This document shows, one piece after another, positions 10,001 through 16,868 of a DNA stretch of 64,000 bases; within the stretch, counting starts at the first letter, position 1, and the number at the start of each line of letters is the position of its first letter. The DNA is from Marinihelvus sp036351115 (GTDB lineage Bacteria > Pseudomonadota > Gammaproteobacteria > Xanthomonadales > SZUA-36). The DNA is taken from contig JAZBOL010000078.1 in assembly GCA_036351115.1 (NCBI GenBank), forward strand, positions 17,860 to 81,859, read 5' to 3'. The position numbers were made by a program, and so were the translations under genes. The notes under the pieces are model-generated. The model did no database searches. It saw only the letters and a list, made by a program, of their open reading frames with translations, and was not told the DNA's origin.

Positions 10001-10852
10001 GATGACGGCGCCAACGGACCCGACGAGAACCCGGACAATAACGCGTCCACGGCGCTCACCCCGGCTGACGTGTCCGTGCGCCTCGAGTTGACCAAGAACC
10101 TGAGCGCTGCGCCGGATCCCATCGGCGTCGGCGCCCTGCTGGAGTACACCCTGGTCGCGACGAATAGCGGCAACACGGTCCTGACGAACGTGGTGGTGAG
10201 CGATTCCCTGATCACACCGACCGGCGGATCAACGCCCTGTGCGCGCCTGATGCCGGGAGACACCTGTGACCTGGTCGGAACCTATACGGTGACCCAGGCC
10301 GACGTAGACCGGGGGCGGATAGACAACACGGGAACGGCCACCAGCGACCAGGACGGACCCCGTCAGGCGTCTCTTACCGTGCCACTGATGCAATCGGCGG
10401 CCCTCAGCCTGGTGAAGACGGCCCTGCTGCGGGACGACAATGGCAACGGGCTGGGTGACCAGGGCGAGCGCGTGGACTACGAACTCGTGGCCACCAACGT
10501 GGGCGATACGACGCTGACGGATGTGCTGATCGAGGATCCGCTGCTGCCGGCACTCTCATGCCAGCCTGCCCAGCCCGCGGTGCTGGCGCCGGGGGCGGCG
10601 CTGACTTGCAGCGGTACTTACACCGTGACGCTGAACGATCTGTCCCGGCGCACGCTGGAAAATCGTGCGGTGGTCAACGGCAGGACGCCTGATGGATCGA
10701 CCATCACGGACGACGCAACAGCTTCCGTCCCGTTGAAACCGTTTATCGCCCGGGCCGTCCCGGTCCTGGGGCTGCCCGGTCTGCTGCTGATGATCTTCAT
10801 GATGGCGGCCTTTGCGGCGCCGGCGGTGCGTCGTCGCGAAGCAAGGCGCTGA
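1004..10852 (+). CDS. Giant secreted DUF11-repeat surface protein with C-terminal sorting-type anchor
   Basis: This 3282-residue protein starts with a signal peptide (hydrophobic stretch IAGLAVLLLTVPELVRA, then QVPN). The body is a chain of DUF11 (TIGR01451) Ig-like beta repeats carrying motifs such as YTLVVSNxG, VVxDTVPAN and NTAxV. In residues ~803-2000, DUF11 units alternate with units resembling the fimbrial isopeptide D2 domain; these begin near residues 803, 1152, 1455 and 1764 with a '(S/T)xEPGT' signature. Residues 2220-3023 are six equal 134-residue units. The C-terminus (VPVLGLPGLLLMIFMMAAF, then RRREARR) is motif, membrane segment and basic tail, like IPTL-CTERM-type sorting signals. 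A role as a long cell-surface stalk or adhesin is inferred. GTG at 1010 fits the AAGGGG better than ATG 1004. The gene ends one base from a convergent neighbour. Confidence 0.9.
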   Translation: MGVSYRSVSRGLIAGLAVLLLTVPELVRAQVPNISETVPAESPLGEGFCFEANFTNSGVPGFGPYLRLSLPPELSLDSASLFSFGTAQLVTDLGVFPPPPGNEIEDPLIEAPVSGVPGNRLFLIVLPVGGVVDGGPDLPVEICTTIDTSAEFNVPLPIELTPVYRFGDTPTGVNGPVVGTPVVQSVSPQVLFFTKTSGVPEGERPPGPLWSYDYTLDVDIANGAGISPIVISDTLAPDFQFDGSLAINGAGTCSATQLPSTTSPGGVLEVTCTNVPVGSSAANEISVVYGGFITDILDAGSCAASNILNTAGASGSYQPPSGAAIPVTSLPDTVVVSAQHLTIQQGVSPGTPLLGATLEYRSDLQVTEFASPSALLVTTILPDGIDYLQEAALTINGATVAITPTITLNADFSTTVVHDIAAAAAAAGVALPAGSTITLTFEGTVRFTYQATGAPILAGDSLTATTAATYDLGGGANDCTNGSSATVNIEPVDITKTLINPQPVYRPGDAAVFRLTKRVSAGSTSNIRFADFLPLPALRVTDLDLTFGTGDITRGPDDTAGLVPTSIVANSSLNAVEIAWPDLSSTTSRVIQIDIRATITSEPFADGLFLTNIFAAQSNNTSAQTNFGVDVDALNIGAPELVVTKGVASTNGAGVITPAPTILPVDGDLAGADGNDTVDFVITVENTGNAPAHDVTITDPGAPLLSACSLTSLQDGLGNDLAFSGALAGGLQLTAPLAESDGAPGAPYGADTALATVRCAVSATIPPNSAFDNTATVTWTSQPGAPAFPPITDSAAVSSASTSLEKLFVVSSEPGTSDTQNPPRATIGEIVRYRLALAMPEGRITGLRFIDRFPGTLQFLDDGTATAAFVSNGAGLSSSTLPIPNVNGSGVDLASLPSSALTFALPAGAISGGPFNPGTDPVFNLGDVTNSDSDLDAEYVVIEVNAVVVNVNGNNRDNRFAAFSGNSDLNGNSNAVRVRLAEPRLTVQKTALPTTGDAGDPIAYTIVVSNAGGANTSPGYDVTLGDLLPAGLAGATNISAGAANGNCTNLVITDNTVGDNLQFAFNEIRPDCRIEITFDAALTNAVSPGTSVDNTAELAWTSLPGSNGTTGNPTGSVTPGVPGAVNGERDDSGGVNDYLAEATAPVSIPGVGLVKRVTSTDQPSSGVAEHRPGVTDLLIGEVATFEVIATLPEGQTPQLVIRDTLPFTNGVMRLDSARLVRIGSQLAPGIPAPVPQIDDLQLGDGIDDTVSFDFGAVTNTPDGVTDAEDEVVIEVTATLVDVAANVNADALANTALVQFGSGLNASATAPLDVIEPVLGVVKTGSISQGDAGDRVLYTVTLSHTASSTAIAQDLTLADDLPPELALDLASIVVTSGPNFDVNLSSGDSVALGWTALPLGTTIEVQYEANLRDSVMPGESIVNTANVEWTSIPGDNADERTNTDDDSHTILITPPGVSKAVVATSEPGTGDGAFGPADDLTIGERVTYRFTVSVPEGTSVNSRVVDQLPTGSSVLGVVSSSLVSIGSQLSGPGLPAPGTAGVPTDTDLDGVDDRVTWDLGDILNSPDDVSNADDLLTFEVVAVLLDLPQNQSGVTDQLNVATASSDTASGSSSAPIDIVAPALRLTKNVLSPVDGFVDGGDTVSMRLRLAPLAASTADAYTLVVEDTLPAGLNWVSDAGVGGDCPGLTVDSSAEPLIRFEFDELRLADAACDITYDVEVDPTVQPGQELENVALLTFDSTPVFVAGETRQGTSSAVAEVVVFAPSLIKVAVDTSQPGTSLEQGDPTLLDLTIGETVTYELTLSLPEVLVTNVVLTDTLPAGAGGYLEAVGASVLSVGSQISTTLPGTPVLTDDQLGDGINDTVTLNFGDISNLPDGIESDGDQIRVQIVARVIDLPENTDGVVLTNSAVVTSDTGDLSDTADVEVVEPATNLSKTMTLLADGLVRISLQVENTGTAPVYDLQVNDVLSEADWNLATFVPVSVPSGFELLTLPDTPAPGEQTIRFQSDPGAVQPAGTIPVGSTVVATFDVLLAVLPPQPNPLPNEATQDAADSLPGPDSNARDLPTDSATDDVALPDLVLDKTASLLTDADGSGNVSPGDTLRYTLVMSNQGVADATNVLLQDAPDSNSDLVVGSVVTSLGSVAIGNTAGDTTVEVVLGTLIAGGQATVTYDTTLPAILPSGVDTVVNQATFDSDELPPALSDDPNDPTGAQDPTVVPIFAQPDLVLGKDDGNVTTQPGGTVVWTLSFENVGNQAATGVVLFETVPANTTFLAGASSVGWACVPNTQAGALCLLSLGEVPAGDSGTATFAVAVDAVLPSGVSEIVNTARIADDGTNGADPTPDNNQATDVTPVTASPDLVITKDDGGISVSPGQVLPWTLQVLNVGNQEATGVVVSDTVPANSVFDAAASTAGWSCVPGGTPGGVCTLSLGDLQVGEDDTVVFAVRVDNPVIAGVEEIQNTASVQDDGTNGPDPTPGNNQATDQTPVDAAPDLAITKDDGGATAVPGQGLPWTLQVANVGNQGATGVVVTDAVPANATFDAAASTPGWACVPGIAPGSVCTLALGGLDAGQTTTVTFAVIVDTPVPAGVDELLNTASVQDDGANGPDPTPDNNMAMDQTPVDATPDLAIIKNDGGVTAVPGQVLPWTLQVSNVGVQGATGVVVTDTVPANTTFDAASSTPGWVCVPNAAPGSICTLSLGALAAGQNASVDFAVVVDAPLAAGVGEIANTATVQDDGANGPDPTPDNNMAMDLTPVDATPDLAITKDDGGLTAIPGEVLSWTLQVSNVGAQGATGVVVTDTVPANTSFDAGASSPGWACVPDAAPGSVCTLALGALAGGQGSSLTFAVRVDNPLPAGVQEIANTASVADDGANGPDPTPDNNVATDLTPVAADIDVAITKTDGGQVAEPAQILVYTLTYNNLGTQGVTGVVVEETVPLNTRFAAGSSTAGWSCAPDAVPGTVCRFDVGGLASGDSGTLLFAVTLDEILPETVTEISNTVTIEDDGANGPDENPDNNASTALTPADVSVRLELTKNLSAAPDPIGVGALLEYTLVATNSGNTVLTNVVVSDSLITPTGGSTPCARLMPGDTCDLVGTYTVTQADVDRGRIDNTGTATSDQDGPRQASLTVPLMQSAALSLVKTALLRDDNGNGLGDQGERVDYELVATNVGDTTLTDVLIEDPLLPALSCQPAQPAVLAPGAALTCSGTYTVTLNDLSRRTLENRAVVNGRTPDGSTITDDATASVPLKPFIARAVPVLGLPGLLLMIFMMAAFAAPAVRRREARR
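7661..10072 (+). repeat. Six in-frame 402-bp tandem repeats
   Basis: Unit starts can be placed at 7661, 8063, 8465, 8867, 9269 and 9671, each exactly 402 bases (134 codons) apart with no net insertion or deletion. Each unit runs from PDLxITKDDGG through VxDTVPANxxF and xxGWxCVP to DDGxNGPDPTPDNNxAT. Units 2-5 are the most alike; units 1 and 6 have diverged. The last unit ends just before the next, different DUF11 unit (VSVRLELTKNLS). The pattern indicates expansion by duplication of a single domain. Confidence 0.95.
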
Positions 10853-10853
10853 G

Positions 10854-11783
10854 TCAGCGCTTTTCCCGGTACAGGCGCTCCAGGTGGGCGGTGGTGGCGG
10901 GAAAGGCGCTGCGCCAGCGATCCATGTCGGCGCGCATCCTCGGTGGTATCCGCTCCGGGTCGATCCGGACCTCGGGGTAGGCGCCCCGGGCGAAGGCGTC
11001 GGGCTGCAGCCACAGGGATGAGAGGGCGGCCAGGGTCAGATCGACAAAGTCGGGCTCGGCGCCGCCGAGGAGGGCCTCGGACCCATCCGCCAGACGTTCC
11101 TCCGTCTCTCCCAGCAGCGTTTCGATGCGGTCCACGGCGCGCTGGGTGTGCGCCGCATCCGGGCTGAAGGCCCGGTTGATGAAGATGGCCAGGACCGGGA
11201 AAAAGAGTTTGCCCGTCAGGCGTTGCCAGAGGGGCAGGCGGTCGCTGTCCAGCCCCCAGGCTTGCTTGCACAAGGCCGGATCGTCCAGAAGGTGGTGATA
11301 GACCCAGATTTGCAGGTCCCGCCCGTAACGATCCAGGCGGCCCTCCCACTCGAGTCGCTCCGCCGTGGGTTCCAGAAACCCGGTATCCACATCCGCATCG
11401 CCGCAATAGCGCCCGTAGAGAAACCGAAGGATTTCGGAGGACTCGCCGAGGGACGAACGGCTTCTCCCGGTCCGCACATGGAGCCTCGGCACCGTGCGCC
11501 CGAGGAAAAATGCGCCGATGACGCCCACCCAGGGACGCTCCGTGTAGGGGCCCCCGAGCCGATCGAGGGACCAGCGGGCTTTCTCCGCGAAGTGACTGGC
11601 GAGAACCGTCTCGAGCTCCAGTTCGGGTCCGCCGGGGGGGCGCATCAGCGGCGCCAGCGCCAGGGCCTGGCGCCAGAGCAGCAAGACCAGGATGAGCCCC
11701 AGGGCCGCGAGCACGGAAAAACCGAAAGCTGCGACGAGCATCGGGGCAAGGAACAGGGTGGCGGTGAACAGGACGCGGTTCAT
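10854..11783 (-). CDS. Membrane-anchored glutathione S-transferase-like protein
   Basis: The 309-residue protein has an N-terminal hydrophobic region (residues ~5-45) followed by a thioredoxin-fold GST N-domain. That domain contains SHFAEKARWSLDR, GRTVPRLHV and SSEILRFLYGRY, and an all-helical C-domain follows. The 'HFxEKxRWxLD' and 'SxxIxRFL' signatures are those of GSTs that bind glutathione near the start of helix 1. A membrane-anchored N-terminus is unusual for a cytosolic GST and may localise it to the inner membrane. The start ATG overlaps the stop of the upstream hydrolase gene by four bases (ATGA), so the two are translationally coupled. The substrate is unknown. Confidence 0.7.
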   Translation of the reverse strand: MNRVLFTATLFLAPMLVAAFGFSVLAALGLILVLLLWRQALALAPLMRPPGGPELELETVLASHFAEKARWSLDRLGGPYTERPWVGVIGAFFLGRTVPRLHVRTGRSRSSLGESSEILRFLYGRYCGDADVDTGFLEPTAERLEWEGRLDRYGRDLQIWVYHHLLDDPALCKQAWGLDSDRLPLWQRLTGKLFFPVLAIFINRAFSPDAAHTQRAVDRIETLLGETEERLADGSEALLGGAEPDFVDLTLAALSSLWLQPDAFARGAYPEVRIDPERIPPRMRADMDRWRSAFPATTAHLERLYREKR

Positions 11784-12706
11784 GGCGTGTCTCCCGACGC
11801 GTTGGGGGCGGGCACCGGCGGTGTGTCAAACGCCGAGCGCGCGAGGTTTGCGAGGCGTTCCGGCGCGATTTCGAAGAGGGCGAATTTGTACTCGGGCAGG
11901 TCGATGTAGGCGGCATCCGGCCTGACGCTGCGGACGCGTTCCGTGGCTTCCCAGAGGTCATCACCGGCTCGGATCACCGTGAGGGGCTGATCCACTTCGG
12001 CCAGTCGTTCGAGCAAGGGGTAACGGAACACGGCGTCCGGGCCCCACCAGGCGGTCTGGCCGGCGTTGATCTTCGCCAGGAAGGTGCGCTCGATGGACCG
12101 GTCGCTTTGTCCGGGACCCTGCCAGCCCTTCGATCCTTCCCATTCCCGGGTCAGCATGGCCGCGTCCAGGGGGGAGGGTGCAGGCCAGGGGGCTTCGCGA
12201 AAACGCGCGCGTTCTTCCTCCGTAAACGCGGGAACCCCGACCAGCATGAGGTGGGCGATGCGTTCCGGGTGCTGCCGCGCCCACTCGATCGCGATGGCGC
12301 CGCCGGTGTGGTAACCGATCACGTCCACGGCGCCGAGCTCGAGCGCCCGCGCGAAACCCTCCATGGTGCTTGCGTAATCCGTGATGTCCGGCCGGGTCGG
12401 TGGTCGGTCCGACGCCCCGAAGCCCGGCGTGTCCGGGGCGATGGCCCGTCGGTCCTTGCCGAGTACGGACAGGAATTCAACGAAGACCTGGCTCGAGTTG
12501 GGGCTCTGGTGCAGGGCAATGACGGGTCGCGCGGAGTCGGCTCGCTCCGGGCCGGCCTGTCGATAGTGGACCTGGAGCGCATCGACGCTCGCGTAGTGCC
12601 GCGTCACCGGTGCTCCATCCGGAGGAAGACGATCCCGGTCGTCCGGGGCGCCCCAGGCCAGGATAGCCGGGAGAAAAGCGAACAACAGGATTGACGGGCG
12701 CCACAT
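11780..12706 (-). CDS. Exported alpha/beta hydrolase-fold protein with His at the nucleophile position
   Basis: The chosen start at 12706 gives a 308-residue protein beginning with a signal peptide (MWRPSILLFAFLPAILAWG). A longer reading to 12853 would overlap the next gene's start and has no export signal at its end. The fold is recognisable from the oxyanion-loop region (IALHQSPNSS), the nucleophile elbow, the helix IAIEWARQHPERIAHLMLVG and a C-terminal LTVIRAGDD strand. The elbow reads GYHTG (codons 12302-12316), so His133 stands where a catalytic Ser would be expected in GxSxG. It is coupled to the GST-like gene by an ATGA overlap. Its reaction cannot be told from the sequence. Confidence 0.75.
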   Translation of the reverse strand: MWRPSILLFAFLPAILAWGAPDDRDRLPPDGAPVTRHYASVDALQVHYRQAGPERADSARPVIALHQSPNSSQVFVEFLSVLGKDRRAIAPDTPGFGASDRPPTRPDITDYASTMEGFARALELGAVDVIGYHTGGAIAIEWARQHPERIAHLMLVGVPAFTEEERARFREAPWPAPSPLDAAMLTREWEGSKGWQGPGQSDRSIERTFLAKINAGQTAWWGPDAVFRYPLLERLAEVDQPLTVIRAGDDLWEATERVRSVRPDAAYIDLPEYKFALFEIAPERLANLARSAFDTPPVPAPNASGDTP

Positions 12707-12851
12707 CCCTACATTCTTGTCGTTCAGCGGGCCGGCGGCAAGGCGGACCTGGCCCGGGGGGCGTAACGGCCGGATTCGGTATGATCGGGTCGACGCGGCG
12801 AGGGGAGCATGTGCCGGATGACCGGGACGACCCGATGAGCAAGGCGCTGAC

Positions 12852-13874
12852 ATGAGCGCCGTCGGACACCGCCTGGCCGGGGCGGGTTGGCTCGGCTTGA
12901 TCCTGGCGCTCGCAGCGGTTCAGCCTGCTCGTGCGGGGGACTGGCTGACGACCGGCTTTCTGGCATTTGGTGACCTGTACACGGTGCCCAGCCACCACTT
13001 GCCCGAGGGGGACGGGGCGACCGGCCTGGTATTGCGACGCGCCTACCTGACCCTGGACGGTGATTTTTCCGACGACCTGGACGGCCGGCTGCGCTTCGAG
13101 GTCAACCAGTCAGGAGAGTTTGAAACCTATGATCTCGAGGTGCAGATCAAGGATCTCTTCCTGCGATGGCGGTGGCGCGATCAGGCGATTGTCGCCGGAC
13201 TGTCACCCACGCCGACCTTCGATTTCATCGAGTCCCAGTGGGGCAAGCGCTATCTCATGCGCACGCCCATGGACCTGCAGGGTATCGCCAGCCGGGATGT
13301 CGGCGTGGCGGTGTCGGGCCCCGTGTTCCGTTCCGGCCTCGATTACCGTCTTAAGGTGGGCACCGGGGCGGACTTCGGCGGAGAATCGGCGGAAATCGCC
13401 AAGGTCATGCTGGCGCTCAACTGGCCCGTGAGCGAACGTTGGACGCTCGAGTTCTACACCGATTACGAAGGCTTGATCGAGGGGGGTGACGAGTTCACGT
13501 TGCAGGGCTTTGCGGGATACCAGGCAGAAGACTGGCGATTCGGCGCGCAGTATTCCAATCAGGATCGGGGGGGCGAGCCGGACCTTGAGCTGGCGTCCGT
13601 CTATGCCGTGAAACGCGTGGGAACGCGCACCGATCTCATCGGGCGCGTGGACCGGGTCATCGAACCGAGCCCCAAGGGCAACAACATTTCCTACATTCCC
13701 TTCGACCCCACGGCGCCGGCGACCCTGTGGCTCGCAGGCCTGGAGTTTCGCGTCGGCGACCATTTCAGCTGGACGCCCAACGTGGTTTACATCCGCTATG
13801 GCGAAAACGACCAGGGCACCACGCCGGAGTCCGATGTGTTGCTGCGACTGACCGCCTTCCTGAACTTTGAATGA
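12852..13874 (+). CDS. OprP/OprO-type outer-membrane porin
   Basis: The 340-residue protein has a signal peptide ending near QPARAGDW. The mature part is rich in amphipathic beta strands with aromatic girdles (LRRAYLTLDGDFSDDLDGRLRFE, DLFLRWRWRDQAIVAGL). It ends in a strand terminating Asn-Phe-Glu, close to the aromatic C-terminus of outer-membrane barrels. The 'RRAYLTLDG ... RFE ... D.F' pattern is that of the phosphate-selective porin O/P family. The substrate need not be phosphate. The start codon lies opposite the divergent hydrolase gene, whose chosen start is 145 bases away. Confidence 0.75.
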   Translation: MSAVGHRLAGAGWLGLILALAAVQPARAGDWLTTGFLAFGDLYTVPSHHLPEGDGATGLVLRRAYLTLDGDFSDDLDGRLRFEVNQSGEFETYDLEVQIKDLFLRWRWRDQAIVAGLSPTPTFDFIESQWGKRYLMRTPMDLQGIASRDVGVAVSGPVFRSGLDYRLKVGTGADFGGESAEIAKVMLALNWPVSERWTLEFYTDYEGLIEGGDEFTLQGFAGYQAEDWRFGAQYSNQDRGGEPDLELASVYAVKRVGTRTDLIGRVDRVIEPSPKGNNISYIPFDPTAPATLWLAGLEFRVGDHFSWTPNVVYIRYGENDQGTTPESDVLLRLTAFLNFE

Positions 13875-13885
13875 GCAGGGCAGCA

Positions 13886-13915
13886 TCCGGCGCCGGCGCG
13901 CCCCGGCGCACCGGA
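13886..13915 (+). other. GC-rich stem-loop between the two porin genes
   Basis: TCCGGCGCCGG (13886-13896) pairs with CCGGCGCACCGGA (13903-13915), allowing a two-base bulge, around the six-base loop CGCGCC. It starts 11 bases after the stop of the upstream porin gene. No T-run follows, so it is not a standard intrinsic terminator. It may protect the 3' end of the transcript or attenuate read-through into the next gene. Confidence 0.4.
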
Positions 13916-13987
13916 AGGCACGGAGGGGTGGACAGCAGGCGGCCGGGCAACAAGAATCAGGGTTATGGCGATGAATGATGCGGCGCG

Positions 13988-15643
13988 GTGCGCGTGAGGG
14001 ATGACCTGCTTCGGCGACCCGGTTTACGGGGTCGCCTCCTGGGCCTGGGGCTCGTCCCGTGGCTGCTGCTGTCCGCGACGGTACTCGCCCAGGACGGGGC
14101 CCGGGACGCCGAGGCGCCGGGCAACGACGTCGAACAGCGCCTGCAGGCGCTCGAGGCCGTCATCGCGCGGCAGCAGGAGGAGATCGAATCGCAGCGCAAG
14201 GCCATCGAAGACCAGCGCGATCAGCTGACCGCGCAGTATGAACTGATCCAGAAATTGCGGAGCGACCAGGCGGAAGCGTCCGATTCGTCGGGGCTGGCCG
14301 ACGCCGCGCCGCCGGCGCCTGCGGTCCAGGTCCCGCCGCCAGCCGCCGGCGACGATACGCCGGCCCTCGCCGACGCAGAGACGCCCTCGGAAGGCCAGCA
14401 GGCCGCGACGGACGAGCTGCAACGCCGCACCGCCGCCGGGGAGAGCACCGGCGAGGTCAACGTGGCGGCGACGCTCTACGACCCCTCCAACACGGTCTAC
14501 GACCCGAATTTTCCCGGCGCCTGGCATTTGCCGGGAACGACCGCCGCCATGCGCATCGCCGGCTTCGTCAATCTTGGCCTGGTCACGAGCCTGGACCCGG
14601 TCCAGATCACGGACCGCTTCATCGTCGGCAGTATTCCGCCATCCGGCGTGATCGTCGAAGGGGCGCAGTCGGGGACGGACATTACCGCGAGCCAGTCCCG
14701 GCTGAACTTCGAGGTGCGGGAGCAAACGACCCACGGCGAGGTGCGCGCCTTTCTCGAAGGGGATTTCGAAGAAAACAATGAAACCTTTCGCCTCCGCCAC
14801 GCCTTCGGGCAGTACGGATTTCTCCTGGCCGGGAAAACCTGGTCCACCTTCACCAACCCCAACTCCCTGCCGGAAGAGGTGGATTTCGAGGGCGTCAACG
14901 GCATGGTGATTGTCCGCCAGCCGCAGATTCGCCTGTCGCCGCAGTTCGGCGAAGGCCAGAACCTGGTGGTGTCCGTCGAGGAACCGCGAACGGACGTGGT
15001 CAACGGCAGCGGGTCCAAGGGAAACTGGGATCTCGTCGCCAGCGTCGACCGCCTGTCGCTTGGGGATCTGCTGGGCTGGGACTACCAGGTTTCCTTCGTG
15101 CTGCGTGATCTCCAGGGCCAGCTCACCCAGGAAGGCATGGCGAGCGGGGACGTGTCCCAAAGCTCCGCCACCGGCTGGGGCATCACCACGAGCGGCCGTC
15201 GCACCCTGGAGCGGATCGGGAACGACGATTTCCTCCTCTGGCAACTCACCTACGGCAAGGGCATCGGGCGTTACATCAACGACCTCGCCACCATCGGCGG
15301 GGGTGACGCGGTCTTCGATCCCGAGGGGAATCTCCGCGCCTTGCCCCTGTTCGCCGGCTTCGTGTCCTATCGTCACAACTACGACGGTCTGCCGAAATTC
15401 ATGTCCCAGTGGCCGGGCATCATGCGTTCCAACCTGACCCTGAGCTGGATCAATGTGGATACGTACGATTTCCAGGAAGGCGGCGACTACGATTACACGC
15501 TCCGGGCTTCCGGCAATTTGCTCTACTTTCCCACGCAGAACGTCCGGATCGGCGCCGAGTTGCTCTGGGGCATGCGAAAGAATCAGGATGGCTCCGACGG
15601 TGACGCGGTGCAGGTTCAACTTTCCGCGCGCTACAACTTCTGA
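13988..15643 (+). CDS. DcaP-like trimeric outer-membrane channel
   Basis: The 551-residue protein has a signal sequence (LLGLGLVPWLLLSATVLAQ). A long coiled coil follows at residues ~36-92 (VEQRLQALEAVIARQQEEIE and onward), then a Pro/Ala-rich linker and a beta-barrel domain from about 170 ending in ARYNF. Barrel features include MRIAGFVNLGL, SQSRLNFEVR and FLEGDFE, which match DcaP proteins of Acinetobacter, porins that take up dicarboxylic acids and peptides. No ATG is in frame, so the start is GTG at 13988 or 13994; an in-frame stop at 13976 excludes anything further upstream. The preceding porin gene suggests related uptake roles. Confidence 0.8.
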   Translation: MRVRDDLLRRPGLRGRLLGLGLVPWLLLSATVLAQDGARDAEAPGNDVEQRLQALEAVIARQQEEIESQRKAIEDQRDQLTAQYELIQKLRSDQAEASDSSGLADAAPPAPAVQVPPPAAGDDTPALADAETPSEGQQAATDELQRRTAAGESTGEVNVAATLYDPSNTVYDPNFPGAWHLPGTTAAMRIAGFVNLGLVTSLDPVQITDRFIVGSIPPSGVIVEGAQSGTDITASQSRLNFEVREQTTHGEVRAFLEGDFEENNETFRLRHAFGQYGFLLAGKTWSTFTNPNSLPEEVDFEGVNGMVIVRQPQIRLSPQFGEGQNLVVSVEEPRTDVVNGSGSKGNWDLVASVDRLSLGDLLGWDYQVSFVLRDLQGQLTQEGMASGDVSQSSATGWGITTSGRRTLERIGNDDFLLWQLTYGKGIGRYINDLATIGGGDAVFDPEGNLRALPLFAGFVSYRHNYDGLPKFMSQWPGIMRSNLTLSWINVDTYDFQEGGDYDYTLRASGNLLYFPTQNVRIGAELLWGMRKNQDGSDGDAVQVQLSARYNF

Positions 15644-15655
15644 CGCCCGAGGGCG
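15644..15655. other. Short palindrome between convergent genes
   Basis: CGCCC at 15644-15648 and GGGCG at 15651-15655 form a tight hairpin directly after the stop codon of the DcaP-like gene. The gap to the convergent gene at 15671 is only 27 bases. There is no T-tract, so a bidirectional terminator role is only a possibility. Confidence 0.2.
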
Positions 15656-15670
15656 CAATCCCGCTCCTTC

Positions 15671-16822
15671 TCAGGGAGCAGGCGTTTCCGAGGGGCTCAT
15701 CAGGTCTTCTTCGACAAACCGGAGTAATGCCTCGAACAAAGCCTCGCGGGGATAGTCGTTCTGATCGACGAAGGTGTTGCCGAGAAAACCATGCTCCCGG
15801 GCTACTGGTACGGCCACGGCCCAGTGGTCGGCGTTCACGAAGCCGACGAGCGTTCCGTTGGGGATCATCTGGTCGTAGTAGATCACCTGGCTGTCGTTAC
15901 GCGCATCGACCCTCGCCAGTTGCCGGTAGGTCGTGCCCAGGACCGAGGAGATGCGCTCGGGGTGCGGGTAGGTGACAAGCGAGTAGTAGGCGATCTCCGG
16001 CGGGAGGGCATGTTCCGCCAGCCAGGTCCGGCGCACCTTGGGGCGCAGGCTTTCCAGCGCGCCCCCGTCCCCGTCACTGCAGTCGGAGCCGGGAAAATAC
16101 CGCATCAGGTTCAGCTGGTCCTGCGTTGCCGTGTTGGCCAGCGGCGACCCCCCGACGGCGCCGGCGACGCTGATGATGGCCGTGATCCGCGGCACCAGCT
16201 GCGGGTAGGCGACAATGGCCTCGAGAATGTCCGGCGCGCCCTTCGAGTAGCCGATCAGCACCAGGTGGTGATCGTCGAACTCGGCGGGCAGGGCTTCGAT
16301 CCGGTCGCGGATCTGCCGGGCGTTGTTGGCGCTGCTCGAAAGCCCGTCCACGTCCAGCAATTCAGCTCCAAACCCCTGGGACTCGAGCAGGGACTGCAAC
16401 TCGGCCTCGATGCCGAGCCAGCTCTCGATGCATTCCCAGCCCACGCCGGGAACGATCATCATGAGGGTCTTGCGATCGCTCGGCGACAGGTCGACCGGTT
16501 GCCCGGTGCCTGCGGGCTCGACGCCGACCCGCGTGAGCGCCACGTCACAGGTGCGAAAGTCGGGCCACGCCTCGCCCCGGGATTCGAGCACGGCGCAGAA
16601 GATCTCCCGGAAACGGCCCCGCCTGTCGACGATGTTGGCGTCGGCGACCGGCACCAGGGCCTGGGGTGGCGCATCGTTGGTCCAGGGAATCAGGGGCGCC
16701 GAGGCGCAGGCGGTGAGCAGGGTGGTGAGGGTGATCATCGTCACCCATCGCAGGACGTTGCCGTGTGATCTCCGGTTCTGCTCGCGGGTTTCCGGTCGCA
16801 TCTTTTTTTTGTTCCCTGCCAT
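15671..16822 (-). CDS. Alpha/beta-hydrolase lipoprotein
   Basis: The chosen start at 16822 gives a 383-residue protein with a lysine-rich N-terminus, a hydrophobic segment and a lipobox-like LLTAC, predicting a lipid-anchored envelope protein. The core contains MMIVPGVGWECIESWLG, the nucleophile elbow GYSKG (Ser193 in this numbering, codons 16238-16252) and a following helix (APDILEAIVAYPQL). A late His in NADHWAV could be the catalytic His. The fold is that of a serine hydrolase, lipase or esterase, but I do not recognise a specific subfamily. An alternative start at 16837 is possible. It is convergent with the DcaP-like gene. Confidence 0.65.
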   Translation of the reverse strand: MAGNKKKMRPETREQNRRSHGNVLRWVTMITLTTLLTACASAPLIPWTNDAPPQALVPVADANIVDRRGRFREIFCAVLESRGEAWPDFRTCDVALTRVGVEPAGTGQPVDLSPSDRKTLMMIVPGVGWECIESWLGIEAELQSLLESQGFGAELLDVDGLSSSANNARQIRDRIEALPAEFDDHHLVLIGYSKGAPDILEAIVAYPQLVPRITAIISVAGAVGGSPLANTATQDQLNLMRYFPGSDCSDGDGGALESLRPKVRRTWLAEHALPPEIAYYSLVTYPHPERISSVLGTTYRQLARVDARNDSQVIYYDQMIPNGTLVGFVNADHWAVAVPVAREHGFLGNTFVDQNDYPREALFEALLRFVEEDLMSPSETPAP

Positions 16823-16868
16823 ACCCACGTAGAGCATACCTGACCACAAACTGAATACGGGAGAACCG

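Noticed and set aside
7661..10072. Regular repeats considered as a CRISPR or mobile-element array
   Set aside because: The period is 402 bases, stays in frame and encodes one protein domain per unit. There are no short identical repeats with unique spacers.
16802..16810. Run of T taken as a possible terminator
   Set aside because: It lies inside the lipoprotein gene, where it encodes a Lys run on the minus strand, and no stem precedes it.
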